DNA from: an uncultured Verrucomicrobiales bacterium
Lineage (GTDB): Bacteria; Verrucomicrobiota; Verrucomicrobiia; Verrucomicrobiales; Akkermansiaceae
Reading direction: 5' to 3'
DNA: 64,000 bases
Assembly (NCBI GenBank): GCA_937928545.1
Contig: CALGJQ010000014.1
Coordinates: 62,001-126,000, forward strand
Below are positions 42,350 to 52,327 of the stretch, one piece after another. The position numbers were made by a program, and so were the translations under genes. Under the pieces are notes generated by a model. That model had not been told where the DNA came from. It searched no databases and saw only the letters and a list, made by a program, of their open reading frames with translations. Each line of letters opens with the position of its first letter. The first letter of the stretch is position 1.

Positions 42350-43914
42350 TTTCCCTTCCTACACTCCTAGAAATTCTTCCTGAAGCTCAAGGCCTCAGGA
42401 TCGAAGACGTGCCCGTGATTAGCGTGACTGATCATAGTGGTCGTGTGCAAGAGGGGGCCGTCTTTGTTGCGGTTCGTGGCAGCGCGGCTGATGGGCATGA
42501 CTACCTCGATGAGGTCGTGAAGAAAAACCCCGCCGCCATCATCGCTCAGTCGAAGGGGCCGGCGGATTATCGCGGACTTTGGATTCAGGTTCCTGATACT
42601 CGCATCGTGCTCGGTCGTCTCGCGGCTCGCCTCGCTGGTGATCCCGCATCCTCCATGGCTGTGATTGGAGTCACTGGAACCAATGGTAAAACCACCGTGA
42701 CTCATTTCATTCATGCCCTTTTCGAAAAGGCCATGATCAAGACCGGCATGATCGGCACCATTAAGATTCAAGACGGGAGCGGCCTCCGTGATGCCACTCA
42801 CACCACGCCCGGTGCGGTTGAGATGCAGAGCATCTTGCGGACGATGAAGGACAACCGCTGCAAAGCGGTCGCGATGGAAACGTCATCTCACGGTCTAGAG
42901 CAGGGGCGCTGTCAGGGGATTTCCTTCAATGTCGGGGTTTTCCTAAATCTCACGCAAGATCATCTCGACTATCACAAGACGATGGCCGCCTATTTTGCCT
43001 CGAAGAAGATTCTCTTCGAACAAATGGCGGATGAGGGTCGCGATGGAGTCGCGGTGATCAATATCGATGATCCCGCTGGCGAAAAATTGGCTGCTGAGTT
43101 TAAAGACCGTCTCAAGGTGATCACTTTTGGTTTTAGTCCTAAGGCCGACTTCAGCGCTAGTGACGTCCGGCATTCAACACGAGGCCAAGTCTTCGCCCTC
43201 GAAGCGAAAGGGAAAAGTCACTTTGTCCGCCTTCCGGTGGTCGGGCGATTTAACGTCATGAATGCGCTCGCCGCTCTCGCCGCGGTTTCTTCGACCGGTG
43301 TTTCGCTGCGGGATCTCATCAAGTTTGTCGGTGAAACACGCCAGACTCCGGGTCGCATGGAATCCGTTGGAGGTGATCGCATCACCGTGTTTGTCGACTA
43401 CGCTCATACGCCAGATGCGGTGGCAAAAGCTTGTGAAACTCTCAGCGAACTCAATCCGAATCGCCTTGTCACCGTCTTTGGATGTGGAGGTGATCGGGAT
43501 AAGAGCAAGCGTCCGCTTATGGGCGAGGCTGCGGCAAAATATAGTAACGTTTGCATCGTGACTTCAGACAATCCTCGCAGCGAAGAACCTGCCGACATCA
43601 TTGCCGAGATCATCCCAGGATTGGGATCAGTCCCGCATGAAGTCATCGAGAGTCGTCGTGATGCCATCGAGGCTGCCATCGAAAATTCTTTCCCCGGAGA
43701 CATCATCCTGATCGCTGGAAAGGGACATGAAACTTACCAAGAAGTGAAAGGGAACCGCATGCACTTTGATGACCGCGATGTCGCTCGAAATGCGCTCGAG
43801 AAAAAGCGGAAGGCTGACGAAGCTGAATTCTTAAAACGCCAAGCGGAGCGCGAAGAGCGTGATCAAAAAATGGCCCGTGAGGGCGGTGGCGAAGACAACT
43901 ATAATCGCGAATGA
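42346..43914 (+). CDS. murE: UDP-MurNAc-tripeptide synthetase MurE (meso-DAP type)
   Basis: 522 residues. ATP-binding GTNGKTT (111-117), SSHGLEQGR, HxxH-like DHLDYHKTMAAYF with the carbamylated-Lys region, and DNPR (408-411), the motif that selects meso-diaminopimelate. It adds the third residue of the stem peptide in the cytoplasm. A charged tail of about 45 residues (KKRKADEAEFLKRQAEREE) exceeds the usual end and is predicted helical. Overlaps ftsI and murF by four bases each. Confidence 0.94.
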   Translation: MISLPTLLEILPEAQGLRIEDVPVISVTDHSGRVQEGAVFVAVRGSAADGHDYLDEVVKKNPAAIIAQSKGPADYRGLWIQVPDTRIVLGRLAARLAGDPASSMAVIGVTGTNGKTTVTHFIHALFEKAMIKTGMIGTIKIQDGSGLRDATHTTPGAVEMQSILRTMKDNRCKAVAMETSSHGLEQGRCQGISFNVGVFLNLTQDHLDYHKTMAAYFASKKILFEQMADEGRDGVAVINIDDPAGEKLAAEFKDRLKVITFGFSPKADFSASDVRHSTRGQVFALEAKGKSHFVRLPVVGRFNVMNALAALAAVSSTGVSLRDLIKFVGETRQTPGRMESVGGDRITVFVDYAHTPDAVAKACETLSELNPNRLVTVFGCGGDRDKSKRPLMGEAAAKYSNVCIVTSDNPRSEEPADIIAEIIPGLGSVPHEVIESRRDAIEAAIENSFPGDIILIAGKGHETYQEVKGNRMHFDDRDVARNALEKKRKADEAEFLKRQAEREERDQKMAREGGGEDNYNRE

Positions 43915-45254
43915 AATCTTACTCCCTACAGCAACTCGCAACAGCGATGAATGGCTCCCTCCTCCAATGTGAGAAGGGTGGGGGAGATGTCGTGGTCTCA
44001 TCTGGTGTTTCCACCGATACGCGGAGCATTCCAGATGGTGCGCTCTTTTTTGCTCTGAAAGGAGAGAATTTCGACGCCCATGATTTCCTCGCTAAGGCCG
44101 CTGAATCTGGAGCAGGGGCGCTGGTGATTCAAGACGCTAGCAATCTCCCAGAAGGAATCCCCGCCGTCTTAGTCGATGATACTCTCACCGCGCTGCAAGC
44201 TCTTGCTCAGTGGTATCGTGCTGAATTGGGTATTCCTGTCGTGGCCATCACCGGCTCGAATGGTAAGACTTCGACCAAGGATTTCACGAAGAGTGTTCTG
44301 AGTCAAAAATTCCGCGTCAATGCGACCCTTGGGAACTTGAATAACCACATCGGACTTCCTCTCACCGTTTTGGCGACTGAGGAAGACGACGAGGTCGGCA
44401 TTTTTGAAATGGGCATGAATCATTCCGGTGAACTTGCTCCCCTTTGTGAGATTGGTCGCCCGAACGTGAGCATCATCACCAATGTCGGAACTGCTCATAT
44501 CGAGCACATGGGCACCCGTGATGCCATTGGCCTTGAAAAAGGAACTCTGGCCCGCGCTCTTGATGAAAAAGGAACTCTCCTCGTTCCCTCTGACTGTGAC
44601 TATCTCGATGACTTCCGGGCATCCACGCCTGCGAAGGTGATCACGGTGGGTGAAGGTTCGGTTCGCGCGGAAAATGTCGTTCCGGGTGAGGCAGGCTCTC
44701 GCTTTGATCTTGTGATTGATGAGCTCGGATCCATTCCGACGTCCATCGCGGTCGCAGGAAAGCATATGGTTAGCAACGCCCTTCTTGCAGCGGGAGCTGG
44801 AGCGGTGCTGGGGCTTTCCCTCGCTGAGATTTCGGCTGGGCTCGAGAATGCTGAACTCACGAGCGGGCGACTTCGCCAATTTCAATGCAAGGGCGTCACG
44901 GTGATCGATGACACTTACAATGCGAACCCCGAGTCCGTCATCGCAGCTCTCGAAACCTTAGCCAACCTTCCCGGTGGTGGAAGGCGCACCGCCGCTCTCG
45001 GGATCATGGCCGAGCTAGGCGAGCATGCGACCGAAGCCTATCAACGCATCGGCGCAATCGCCCGTGACCTTGGGTTGCAATTTGTGACCGTGGGAGAAGA
45101 AGCCCTCGCTTACGGTGCCGAACATCATTTTCAAACTCCGGAGGAGGCCGCGCAATGGCTTCCTAAAAATACGTCTTCCGGAGACACCGTCCTTTTCAAA
45201 GGCAGCCGAATGGCTGCGATGGAAAAGGTCATGAACCAAGCTTTCCCCCTATAA
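43911..45254 (+). CDS. murF: UDP-MurNAc-tripeptide-D-Ala-D-Ala ligase MurF
   Basis: 447 residues. GSNGKTS (115-121), FEMGMNHSGELAPL, NVGTAHIEHMG and DDTYNANPESVIAAL, all typical of MurF. It adds D-Ala-D-Ala to the UDP-MurNAc-tripeptide. Four bases before mraY. Confidence 0.94.
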   Translation: MKSYSLQQLATAMNGSLLQCEKGGGDVVVSSGVSTDTRSIPDGALFFALKGENFDAHDFLAKAAESGAGALVIQDASNLPEGIPAVLVDDTLTALQALAQWYRAELGIPVVAITGSNGKTSTKDFTKSVLSQKFRVNATLGNLNNHIGLPLTVLATEEDDEVGIFEMGMNHSGELAPLCEIGRPNVSIITNVGTAHIEHMGTRDAIGLEKGTLARALDEKGTLLVPSDCDYLDDFRASTPAKVITVGEGSVRAENVVPGEAGSRFDLVIDELGSIPTSIAVAGKHMVSNALLAAGAGAVLGLSLAEISAGLENAELTSGRLRQFQCKGVTVIDDTYNANPESVIAALETLANLPGGGRRTAALGIMAELGEHATEAYQRIGAIARDLGLQFVTVGEEALAYGAEHHFQTPEEAAQWLPKNTSSGDTVLFKGSRMAAMEKVMNQAFPL

Positions 45255-45257
45255 TAC

Positions 45258-46424
45258 ATGTTACACTGGATCTATCAAATTTGGCACGACGCAGACCAAG
45301 CTGGCGCAGCTTGGGCTGACAATTTTTCGTTTCTCCGACTCCTCGGTTACATCACCGTTCGTGCTGGGCTTGCGACGGTCATTTCTTTCCTCCTCACTCT
45401 TGCGATTGGTGAGCGAGTCATTCGGAAATTGATTTCCCTTAAAGTGGGTCAACCTCTGCGAACTGCAGAGGAAGTTCACAAGCTCGCTGAGCTTCATGGT
45501 GGAAAAGCGGGAACTCCTACGATGGGCGGGATTATGATTCTCGGAACCGTCATGATTGCCGTCCTGATTTGCGGTCGCATTTTCAATCCTTTCGTTCTCG
45601 TTGTTTCTCTTGTGACACTCGCTTTGGGAGTTCTCGGTTTCCTTGATGATTACCAAAAAGTCGCCAAAAAGAACTCCGCGGGCGTCAGTGGAAAAGTGAA
45701 GCTGGTTTGGCAGGCGGCAGTTGGTTTGGGCGCGGGGCTTTTCCTGTATCTTAATCCTGAGACCTCAAGCTACATCTTCTATTCTGCCGAGTCAGGGATG
45801 CAAAAAACCTCCGTCACGAGCTTTAGTTTTCCTCTTCTCACCTTCGTCATTCCTCTCAGCTTTTTGGCTATTCCGCTCTTCATGGCGATTTTGATGGGAA
45901 CCTCAAATGCGGTGAACTTGACCGATGGTCTCGATGGCCTCGCCACGGGAGTCACCATCACGGTCGCACTTGCCTACGCCGCCATCACTTATCTTGCCGG
46001 AACGCAGCACAGTGCAGAGTATCTTCACATCTTCCACAATCGTAGCCTCGCGGAGCTTTCCGTGGTGATGATGGCTCTCGTCGGGGCCTGTTTCGGTTTC
46101 CTCTGGTTCAACTGCCATCCCGCGAAAGTCTTCATGGGCGATACCGGCTCGCTTGCGATTGGTGGTGCGATTGGCATGACTGCGATCTGCGCGAAGCAGG
46201 AATTCCTCCTCGTCATCATCGGCTTCGTCTACGTCATGGAAGCAGTTTCGGTCATTCTCCAAGTTGGTAGCTTTAAGCTGCGTGGAAAGCGTATTTTTGC
46301 GATGGCTCCGATTCACCACCACTTTGAGTTGCGTGGTTGGAATGAAAACCAAGTCATCATTCGTTTCTGGATCATCTCGATCCTTTGTAGTCTCGGCGGT
46401 CTCGCCCTTTTGAAAGTTATCTAA
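45258..46424 (+). CDS. mraY: Phospho-MurNAc-pentapeptide translocase MraY
   Basis: 388 residues, about ten TMs. Catalytic Asp motifs: FLDDYQKV, NLTDGLDGLATG and FMGDTGSLAIGG; PIHHHFELRGWNENQVIIRFW near the end is the MraY-specific loop. It makes lipid I from undecaprenyl phosphate on the inner membrane. Confidence 0.95.
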   Translation: MLHWIYQIWHDADQAGAAWADNFSFLRLLGYITVRAGLATVISFLLTLAIGERVIRKLISLKVGQPLRTAEEVHKLAELHGGKAGTPTMGGIMILGTVMIAVLICGRIFNPFVLVVSLVTLALGVLGFLDDYQKVAKKNSAGVSGKVKLVWQAAVGLGAGLFLYLNPETSSYIFYSAESGMQKTSVTSFSFPLLTFVIPLSFLAIPLFMAILMGTSNAVNLTDGLDGLATGVTITVALAYAAITYLAGTQHSAEYLHIFHNRSLAELSVVMMALVGACFGFLWFNCHPAKVFMGDTGSLAIGGAIGMTAICAKQEFLLVIIGFVYVMEAVSVILQVGSFKLRGKRIFAMAPIHHHFELRGWNENQVIIRFWIISILCSLGGLALLKVI

Positions 46425-46426
46425 TC

Positions 46427-47704
46427 ATGCTCGATCTCACCGGAAAAACAGTTGCCGTTCTCGGAGCAGGGCGCAGTGGTCAAGCCGCTGCCGTTCTTGC
46501 TGCGCATTGTGGTGCTGAGGTGACAATTTATGATTCGCGCGAAGCTCCCGGAGCGGTGCTCGCGACACCCGCAACAGGGGAGGGAGTCAATGTCGACCTT
46601 GTCGTGGTGAGTCCGGGAATTGAAACTCTAGGAGATTTCGTACAATCCTTTGTAAAAGGAAGTGGCGCGCTTTGGGGTGAGGTGGAATTAGCTTGGCGTT
46701 GCTACGACGGTCAAACGATTGGGATTACCGGAACGAATGGAAAAACCACCACGACTGAGTTGGTCCGTGACCTCGTGGAGGCGACCGGGAAGTCTTGTGT
46801 CGCTTGTGGAAACTATGGCGTGCCTCTTTCTGAGGTGGTGCTTTACGAGATCGTGCCCGATGCCATTTCACTGGAGCTTAGTTCATTCCAGCTTGAGACG
46901 ATTGTTGATTTTAAACCTGATGCGGTGATTTGGCTGAACTTTTCGCCTGACCACATGGACCGCTACAATTCGGTAGAGGAATATCGTGCGGCAAAGCTGC
47001 GGATTCTTGAAAACATTTCAGCGGATACTCCTGTCGTGGTGAGAGCCGGACAAGGGCTCCCCGAGAAAGGGCGGGTCATCACCTTCTCCTCTGACGAACC
47101 GGCTGATTGGTCTCTGCGCCATGGTGATATTTTTTGCGACGAGGAGAAGTTTTTGAGCATGAGTGAGACCCGACTCCGTGGCCTTCACAATGCTGAGAAT
47201 ATCATGGCCGCTTGTTCGGTGATTCCGGATCTCTCTCCTGAAATCGCGAGCCAAGCTCTCTCCGTTTACTCGCCCCCCGAGCATCGTTGTGAACTGGTGG
47301 CGATCATTGATCAGGTCGAGTATCTCAACGATTCCAAAGCGACGAATTTGCATGCGTTAGAGTCAGCTCTTCGTTCTCAGACTCGTCCGACCATCCTGAT
47401 TGCAGGAGGGAAAGATAAGGGGCTCGATTACAAGCCACTCACGCCGCTCCTCGATAAAAGGGTTAAGCTCATGATCTCCTTTGGCGAAATCGGTGCGGCT
47501 CTGAGCTCCACCTTTGCTGACGTTCTGAAGTGTGAAACGGTGACCACTCTCGATGAAGCGGTCGCTCTCGCTACGTCTTCAGCAGAGCCGGGAGATACGG
47601 TTCTCTTTTCACCGGGCACTTCTTCTTTCGATCAATTCAAAAGCTATGAGGATCGTGGCGACGCATTTAAGGCCGCCGTTCCTCGCATAACCAAAACTCT
47701 CTAA
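46427..47704 (+). CDS. murD: UDP-MurNAc-L-alanine:D-glutamate ligase MurD
   Basis: 425 residues. N-terminal UDP-binding Rossmann fold (VAVLGAGRSGQAAA), GTNGKTTTTE (102-111), ELSSFQLE, LNFSPDHMDRY and NDSKATNLHA, ending with SPGTSSFDQFKSYEDRG. Adds D-Glu to UDP-MurNAc-Ala. Starts 2 bases after mraY. Confidence 0.94.
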   Translation: MLDLTGKTVAVLGAGRSGQAAAVLAAHCGAEVTIYDSREAPGAVLATPATGEGVNVDLVVVSPGIETLGDFVQSFVKGSGALWGEVELAWRCYDGQTIGITGTNGKTTTTELVRDLVEATGKSCVACGNYGVPLSEVVLYEIVPDAISLELSSFQLETIVDFKPDAVIWLNFSPDHMDRYNSVEEYRAAKLRILENISADTPVVVRAGQGLPEKGRVITFSSDEPADWSLRHGDIFCDEEKFLSMSETRLRGLHNAENIMAACSVIPDLSPEIASQALSVYSPPEHRCELVAIIDQVEYLNDSKATNLHALESALRSQTRPTILIAGGKDKGLDYKPLTPLLDKRVKLMISFGEIGAALSSTFADVLKCETVTTLDEAVALATSSAEPGDTVLFSPGTSSFDQFKSYEDRGDAFKAAVPRITKTL

Positions 47705-47724
47705 CATTTCACCCAAACCCGAAA

Positions 47725-48591
47725 ATGAAAACACCTAGAACCATCCAGACAAAAAGGAGTCGTCCGAAAGCCGGATATCGCATCTTGAATGCGGCGACTC
47801 GCCTTACCAAGAAGCGAAAACAACGCGCGACCACGGCCTCTGCGGGCGAAGAGTATAGTGAAGTTCCCGGAGTCGGGGTGGCTCGTGCCCTGGTTGTGAT
47901 TCTGCTCCTCCACGTTGCCGCGATTGCGGGAATCTACATTCACAATAAGTGGAGCGAAGGCGCTGACATCGAAGCAAAAGTTCCCGCTCTCGAAAAGAGC
48001 ACTCCACCCACTCGTCTCGCCGAGCTGAAGCCACATACTGTGACCTCCGGTGACAACTATGATAAGATCGCGCGCAAGTATGGCGTTGATCGAGAGCTGC
48101 TTGTGAAAGTGAACGAAGGAAAAACTCTCGAGCCTGGTTGGATCATCAATATTCCAAACCGCCGGACCGAAGAAATTCGCCCTGCGGAAAGAATGATTGG
48201 TCATATTGATCCGCCAGTACGTCAACCTTCGTACACCCAGAACCCTCGTCCGGTCATTCAATCTGAAACTGGGACCTACCAAGGTAGCCGTCCTGGGGAG
48301 TTGATGCCTGTCGAAGGAGTGGAGCCTGAGCCGACACCTAGGCCGCTTCTTATCACGCCAGGTCGGCGGGTGGTTCAGAATCCTCCCCCTCGTCGTGAGG
48401 TGCGTCGCCCTGCTCCGCAACCTCAACCAAGGGTGACGGGCCGTCGTCATGTCGTCCGTTCGGGTGAAACTCTTTGGAGAATTGCCACGAATAATGGAGT
48501 CAGTGTCGATGCTCTCAAGCGGGCAAATCCCAATGTCAATGCGAGTGCTCTGAAAATTGGTGCTTCCTTGGTTATCCCGAATCAGCGATAG
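47725..48591 (+). CDS. Membrane-anchored LysM protein in the dcw cluster
   Basis: 288 residues: basic cytoplasmic N-terminus (1-50), one TM (about 53-72), LysM 1 (103-145, HTVTSGDNYDKIARKYGV), a Pro/Arg-rich linker and LysM 2 (241-287, HVVRSGETLWRIATNNGV). LysM binds the GlcNAc backbone of peptidoglycan, so the protein probably tethers the membrane to septal wall. No catalytic domain is present. Position between murD and ftsW is not the proteobacterial order; a division role is inferred. Confidence 0.8.
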   Translation: MKTPRTIQTKRSRPKAGYRILNAATRLTKKRKQRATTASAGEEYSEVPGVGVARALVVILLLHVAAIAGIYIHNKWSEGADIEAKVPALEKSTPPTRLAELKPHTVTSGDNYDKIARKYGVDRELLVKVNEGKTLEPGWIINIPNRRTEEIRPAERMIGHIDPPVRQPSYTQNPRPVIQSETGTYQGSRPGELMPVEGVEPEPTPRPLLITPGRRVVQNPPPRREVRRPAPQPQPRVTGRRHVVRSGETLWRIATNNGVSVDALKRANPNVNASALKIGASLVIPNQR

Positions 48592-48618
48592 TTAAGCTTT
48601 CCTAATGGAAAGAAGTGA

Positions 48619-49761
48619 ATGGGAAAAGGAGCATCCATCTTTTTGTGTCTCGCCGTCGCCGCGCTCATTACCTTGAGCTTGGTGATGCTTGCGAGCGCCA
48701 GTGCGAAGTGGGATTTCACCGGTGATCAATATTCTCACTTGGTTCGCCAAGCAGTCTGGCTGTCGATCGGAGTCGTGGTGATGGGCGTCACCGCGAGGTT
48801 TGACTACCGAGTTCTAGAGAAATTTGCCTGGCCACTTTTCACGATGGTCTGCGTGGCACTGATCCTCTGCTACGTCCCCGGAATTGGAGATGCGGCGAAG
48901 GGGGAGAAGCGTTGGATCGTGCTTCCGGTCATCGGTCGCTTCCAACCATCCGAGCCCGCAAAGCTCATCGTGATGATCACGCTTGCAGCTTGGTTTTCAA
49001 AATACCGAGCTGAGACGAAGAGCTTCTTTCGGGGCTTCGTGGCACCCTCGGTCATTTTGGGAGTGCCCTTAATGCTCATCCTCTTTGAGACCGATATGGG
49101 AACTGCGGCTGGTTTGGGAGCGGCAGGATTGATTGTGCTTTTCGTCGCGGGAACTCGGGTGCGCTACTTTGGAACGGCTCTGGCGATTGCCATTCCCTTG
49201 CTGGTAGTCATGGTCAAAAAAGACCCCGTCCGAATGAAACGAATCGTGTCATTTCAGGATCTCGATGCGACCCGCTTGGATGCGGGTATGCAGCAATGGC
49301 TCGCTCTCCGAGCCTTTGGAAATGGAGGAGTCAATGGAATGGGTCTAGGAAACGGAGTGGTGAAGCAAATGAACCTTCCGGAGCATCACACTGACTTTAT
49401 TTTCCCGGTGATTGGGGAAGAACTTGGCGTCTTTGTGAGCCTTGGAGTGATCTTTTGTTTTGTGGTGATATTTTTGATTGGTCTAGGGATCTCCCTGCAG
49501 GCCTCGGATCGTTTTGGGAGCGTCTTGGGGATGGGGGTGACCAGTGTCCTCGTCATTCCCGCGATGATGAATATTGGCGTGACCACGGCCTCACTTCCCA
49601 ACACGGGACTCCCGCTTCCTTTCGTGAGTTACGGTGGTTCCAGCCTCGTCTTCAGCCTCGCGATGGTCGGGGTGCTTCTCAGTATCTTAAGGAAATCAAA
49701 CGTGGTTGATGTCACCGAGATGCCGGCAGTGAAGCAGAAAATCCTCGAGGTGAGGCTCTAG
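48619..49761 (+). CDS. ftsW: Septal peptidoglycan glycosyltransferase FtsW
   Basis: 380 residues, SEDS family, ten TMs. Motifs: GEKRWIVLPVIGRFQPSEPAKL (the RWI..G..FQPSE signature around the lipid-II cavity), ETDMGTAAGL, and LPNTGLPLPFVSYGGSSLV. Polymerises lipid II with FtsI. Last gene of the cluster seen here: murG, murC, ftsQ, ftsA and ftsZ do not follow. Confidence 0.93.
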   Translation: MGKGASIFLCLAVAALITLSLVMLASASAKWDFTGDQYSHLVRQAVWLSIGVVVMGVTARFDYRVLEKFAWPLFTMVCVALILCYVPGIGDAAKGEKRWIVLPVIGRFQPSEPAKLIVMITLAAWFSKYRAETKSFFRGFVAPSVILGVPLMLILFETDMGTAAGLGAAGLIVLFVAGTRVRYFGTALAIAIPLLVVMVKKDPVRMKRIVSFQDLDATRLDAGMQQWLALRAFGNGGVNGMGLGNGVVKQMNLPEHHTDFIFPVIGEELGVFVSLGVIFCFVVIFLIGLGISLQASDRFGSVLGMGVTSVLVIPAMMNIGVTTASLPNTGLPLPFVSYGGSSLVFSLAMVGVLLSILRKSNVVDVTEMPAVKQKILEVRL

Positions 49762-50014
49762 TTCTTTTCCTTCTAGGGAAGGACCCAGATGTTGCGGAAG
49801 AAGACGGGATTGCCATGCGGCTCTTTTTAGGCGGTCTATTATAGAAGCAGTGGTGGTGAGGTCGATTTCCCCGCAAAAAAACGCTCATTCAAGAAGCGGT
49901 AAGTGCCTGAAGTATCATGATTTGAGTCATTCAAAATGATTATCTTTCTGACGAGATGTTTTCTTTGATTGGTAATAGACGAATCAAGTTGTATAGATCG
50001 TTCTCATAATAGCA
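49762..50014. other. Intergenic region between dcw and MoxR/VWA clusters
   Basis: 253 bases without a gene. A small hairpin CCTTC-tag-GGAAGG at 49769-49783 may help end transcription; AT-rich DNA at 49910-50010 probably holds the promoter of the next cluster. Confidence 0.4.
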
Positions 50015-51301
50015 GTGGAATCTCAGAGTGACCTTCAATTATTGTGGCAAAAGGCTGCTTCTCGACTTCGTCGTCGGGTGAATTTGGCTTGGTGGTATCA
50101 AGAACTCGCAATTCCATTATGTTTGGTGGCTTTGGCGGTAGGAGGTTTTGTTTTACTCGCGCGAAGAAATGAGTGGTCCCTCGGTCCCGCTTTTTGGACG
50201 GTGTCGGGCGGCGCGACGCTCCTTGCGGGAGGTTTTGCTTATTGGCGAGCAAAGCGGAAGTGGATCACCTTGGAACAAGCGTATGTGAGGCTCGATGCTG
50301 ATCTCGGTTTACAAAGTGCTTTGTCCACCGCCTTGGCAAAGCGTGGTGCGTGGCCGGATTTTTCAGAGAGGAAAGACGTTCTCCGGTGGAAGGCCGGTCA
50401 AGTGGCCTTGCCCGTTGTTGGGGCGTTGGCCTTTTTGATTTTTGGTTTCGCTCTTCCGGTGGCCCCAGCGAAACAGAGTGTGCCGGAGCTGCAGCCATAC
50501 AGCTGGAGTCGTCTCGCATCAGAAGTGGAAGAGCTCGTGGACGAAGGTCTGATTGATGAGGACTATGCGGAGGATGTAAAAAAACGTCTTGAAGAACTGA
50601 GAGAGCAGAAGGCTGATGAGTGGTTCTCGGCAGCGTCCTTGGAAGCGACCGACTCTCTGCAGCAGGCTCATTCAAGCGAGATGAATCGCTTGAATCGTGA
50701 TCTGATGGAGATTCAGAAGACTTTGAAAAAGGTGGGAAGTCCTGAAGCGACGAAGGCGGATCGACAGAAACTTCAGCAGCAATTTGAAGAGGCGATGGAA
50801 GGCATGCGAAATGGTCAGATGAAGCCGAATGAAAAGCTCATGAAGCAGCTTGCGGAAGCGGCAAAGCAGGGGCTGAACCAGATGTCTGAGGAGGATCGTA
50901 AGGCGATGCAAGAACGCTTGAAGGAATTAGCGGACAAGCTGGGGGATGATCTTGGGGAGGGCGAAGGAGAGGGGGAGCCAGGTGGTGAAGGTGATCAGGA
51001 GGGGCGTGGTCCCGGAGAAGGAGGGGTTCAACGTGGGCCAGGAACGAGTAGCAATCTCTACGGGGAAAATAGTCCGGATTTGAAGTTGGGGAAATTTGAA
51101 CATCTCGATGGGAAAGATGACAAAGAGCCTGAACCCGGTGATTTACTCAATGTGGAAGAGATCGAGCATGAGCTTGATGAGTCAATGAAAGGGCCGACGA
51201 CGAGTGGGGCCGCTACAAGTGAGGGTAAGGGGGGAGACCGAGTCTGGAAAGATGCGCTGGATCCCGACGAGCAGAAATCGCTAAAATCATTTTTTGAATA
51301 G
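50015..51301 (+). CDS. Membrane protein with coiled-coil region, MoxR cluster
   Basis: 428 residues from a GTG start. Two TMs near the N-terminus (about 30-48 and 53-72) and a third at about 128-146 are followed by a long Glu/Lys/Gln-rich helical part (150-310), a Gly/Glu low-complexity stretch (about 310-345, GEGEGEGEPGGEGDQEG) and an acidic end. Not a family I can name, but such proteins regularly precede moxR in verrucomicrobial and planctomycetal clusters. Starts the unit that runs through to 61943. Confidence 0.65.
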   Translation: MESQSDLQLLWQKAASRLRRRVNLAWWYQELAIPLCLVALAVGGFVLLARRNEWSLGPAFWTVSGGATLLAGGFAYWRAKRKWITLEQAYVRLDADLGLQSALSTALAKRGAWPDFSERKDVLRWKAGQVALPVVGALAFLIFGFALPVAPAKQSVPELQPYSWSRLASEVEELVDEGLIDEDYAEDVKKRLEELREQKADEWFSAASLEATDSLQQAHSSEMNRLNRDLMEIQKTLKKVGSPEATKADRQKLQQQFEEAMEGMRNGQMKPNEKLMKQLAEAAKQGLNQMSEEDRKAMQERLKELADKLGDDLGEGEGEGEPGGEGDQEGRGPGEGGVQRGPGTSSNLYGENSPDLKLGKFEHLDGKDDKEPEPGDLLNVEEIEHELDESMKGPTTSGAATSEGKGGDRVWKDALDPDEQKSLKSFFE

Positions 51302-51315
51302 TTACTAAGAAGTCC

Positions 51316-52326
51316 ATGGAATATGCCAACGAGGCGCAGGTCGCCGAAGCCCAGTCACATATCAAGCGTCTCAGTGAAGCGCTCAATCAGGTTCTTTACG
51401 GGCAGGAAACGCTGATCGATTTTGTCCTCAATGGGGTCTTGGCACGCGGCCATATCTTGTTGGAAGGTTTGCCGGGTTTGGGGAAGACCGAATTGGTGAA
51501 GGGGCTTTCTAAGACGCTCGTGTTAGAAAATAAGCGGATTCAGTTTACCCCTGATCTTTTGCCTGGCGATATTACGGGCAACCCAGTTTTGCAGGAGACG
51601 GATGGGAAGAGGGAGTTTGTTTTCCAGCCTGGACCGATCTTTGCGAACATTGTTTTAGCGGATGAGATTAACCGAGCTTCTCCGAAAACGCAGTCGGCCT
51701 TGCTCGAGGCGATGCAGGAACATCGAGTCACGGTGCTGGGCCAGACTCACCCCTTACCGAAGCCCTTTTTTGTGCTAGCGACCCAGAACCCGATCGAATT
51801 GGAAGGGACCTATCCATTGCCAGAGGCGCAGTTAGATCGCTTTCTTTTTAAGCTCGATGTCCGAAAGAATTCGGTAGCGGCTTTGGAGAAAATTGTGAAT
51901 CAACGTGAGTTGGGTGTGGAGCCACAGGTGCAGGCCGTACTGGGGCAAAGCCATTTCGAATCAGTGATTGAAACGGTGCGGAGGGTGTATCTACCCGAGG
52001 TGGTTGCGAACTATATCGCGCGTTTGGTGGATGCCACTCATGCCGGAGAAGCTGAAGCGACGAAGGCGGTTAAATTTGGCGCGAGCCCGCGGGCCGCTCT
52101 TTCACTAGCGAGTGCCTCGAAGGCACGGGCGGTGATGAACGGACGGGGAAATGCGAGTTTTGAAGATGTGAAATTAGTAGCACCGGCGGTGCTGAGGCAT
52201 CGAATGGTGCTTGACTACGGGGCTCGGATTGATGGAGCCACCACGGACTCGGTCATTGAGGCTCTCCTTGAAGAAATTCCCTTTCAAACCACTGATACTC
52301 CGCGGCCTTTGAGCGCAGCCCAATAA
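51316..52326 (+). CDS. MoxR-family AAA+ ATPase
   Basis: 336 residues. Walker A GLPGLGKT (51-58), Walker B VLADEINRASPKTQSALLEAMQE, sensor 1 ATQNPIELEGTYPLPEAQLDRFLFK, and the GASPRAAL arginine-finger/sensor 2 motif. MoxR proteins act as chaperones for VWA-domain partners; the partners here are the DUF58 and two VWA proteins downstream. Fifteen bases after the upstream gene. Confidence 0.92.
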   Translation: MEYANEAQVAEAQSHIKRLSEALNQVLYGQETLIDFVLNGVLARGHILLEGLPGLGKTELVKGLSKTLVLENKRIQFTPDLLPGDITGNPVLQETDGKREFVFQPGPIFANIVLADEINRASPKTQSALLEAMQEHRVTVLGQTHPLPKPFFVLATQNPIELEGTYPLPEAQLDRFLFKLDVRKNSVAALEKIVNQRELGVEPQVQAVLGQSHFESVIETVRRVYLPEVVANYIARLVDATHAGEAEATKAVKFGASPRAALSLASASKARAVMNGRGNASFEDVKLVAPAVLRHRMVLDYGARIDGATTDSVIEALLEEIPFQTTDTPRPLSAAQ

Positions 52327-52327
52327 G

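Noticed and set aside
49769-49783. Small hairpin after ftsW as a terminator
   Set aside because: Only five to six pairs and no T-run; mentioned with the intergenic region but not called.
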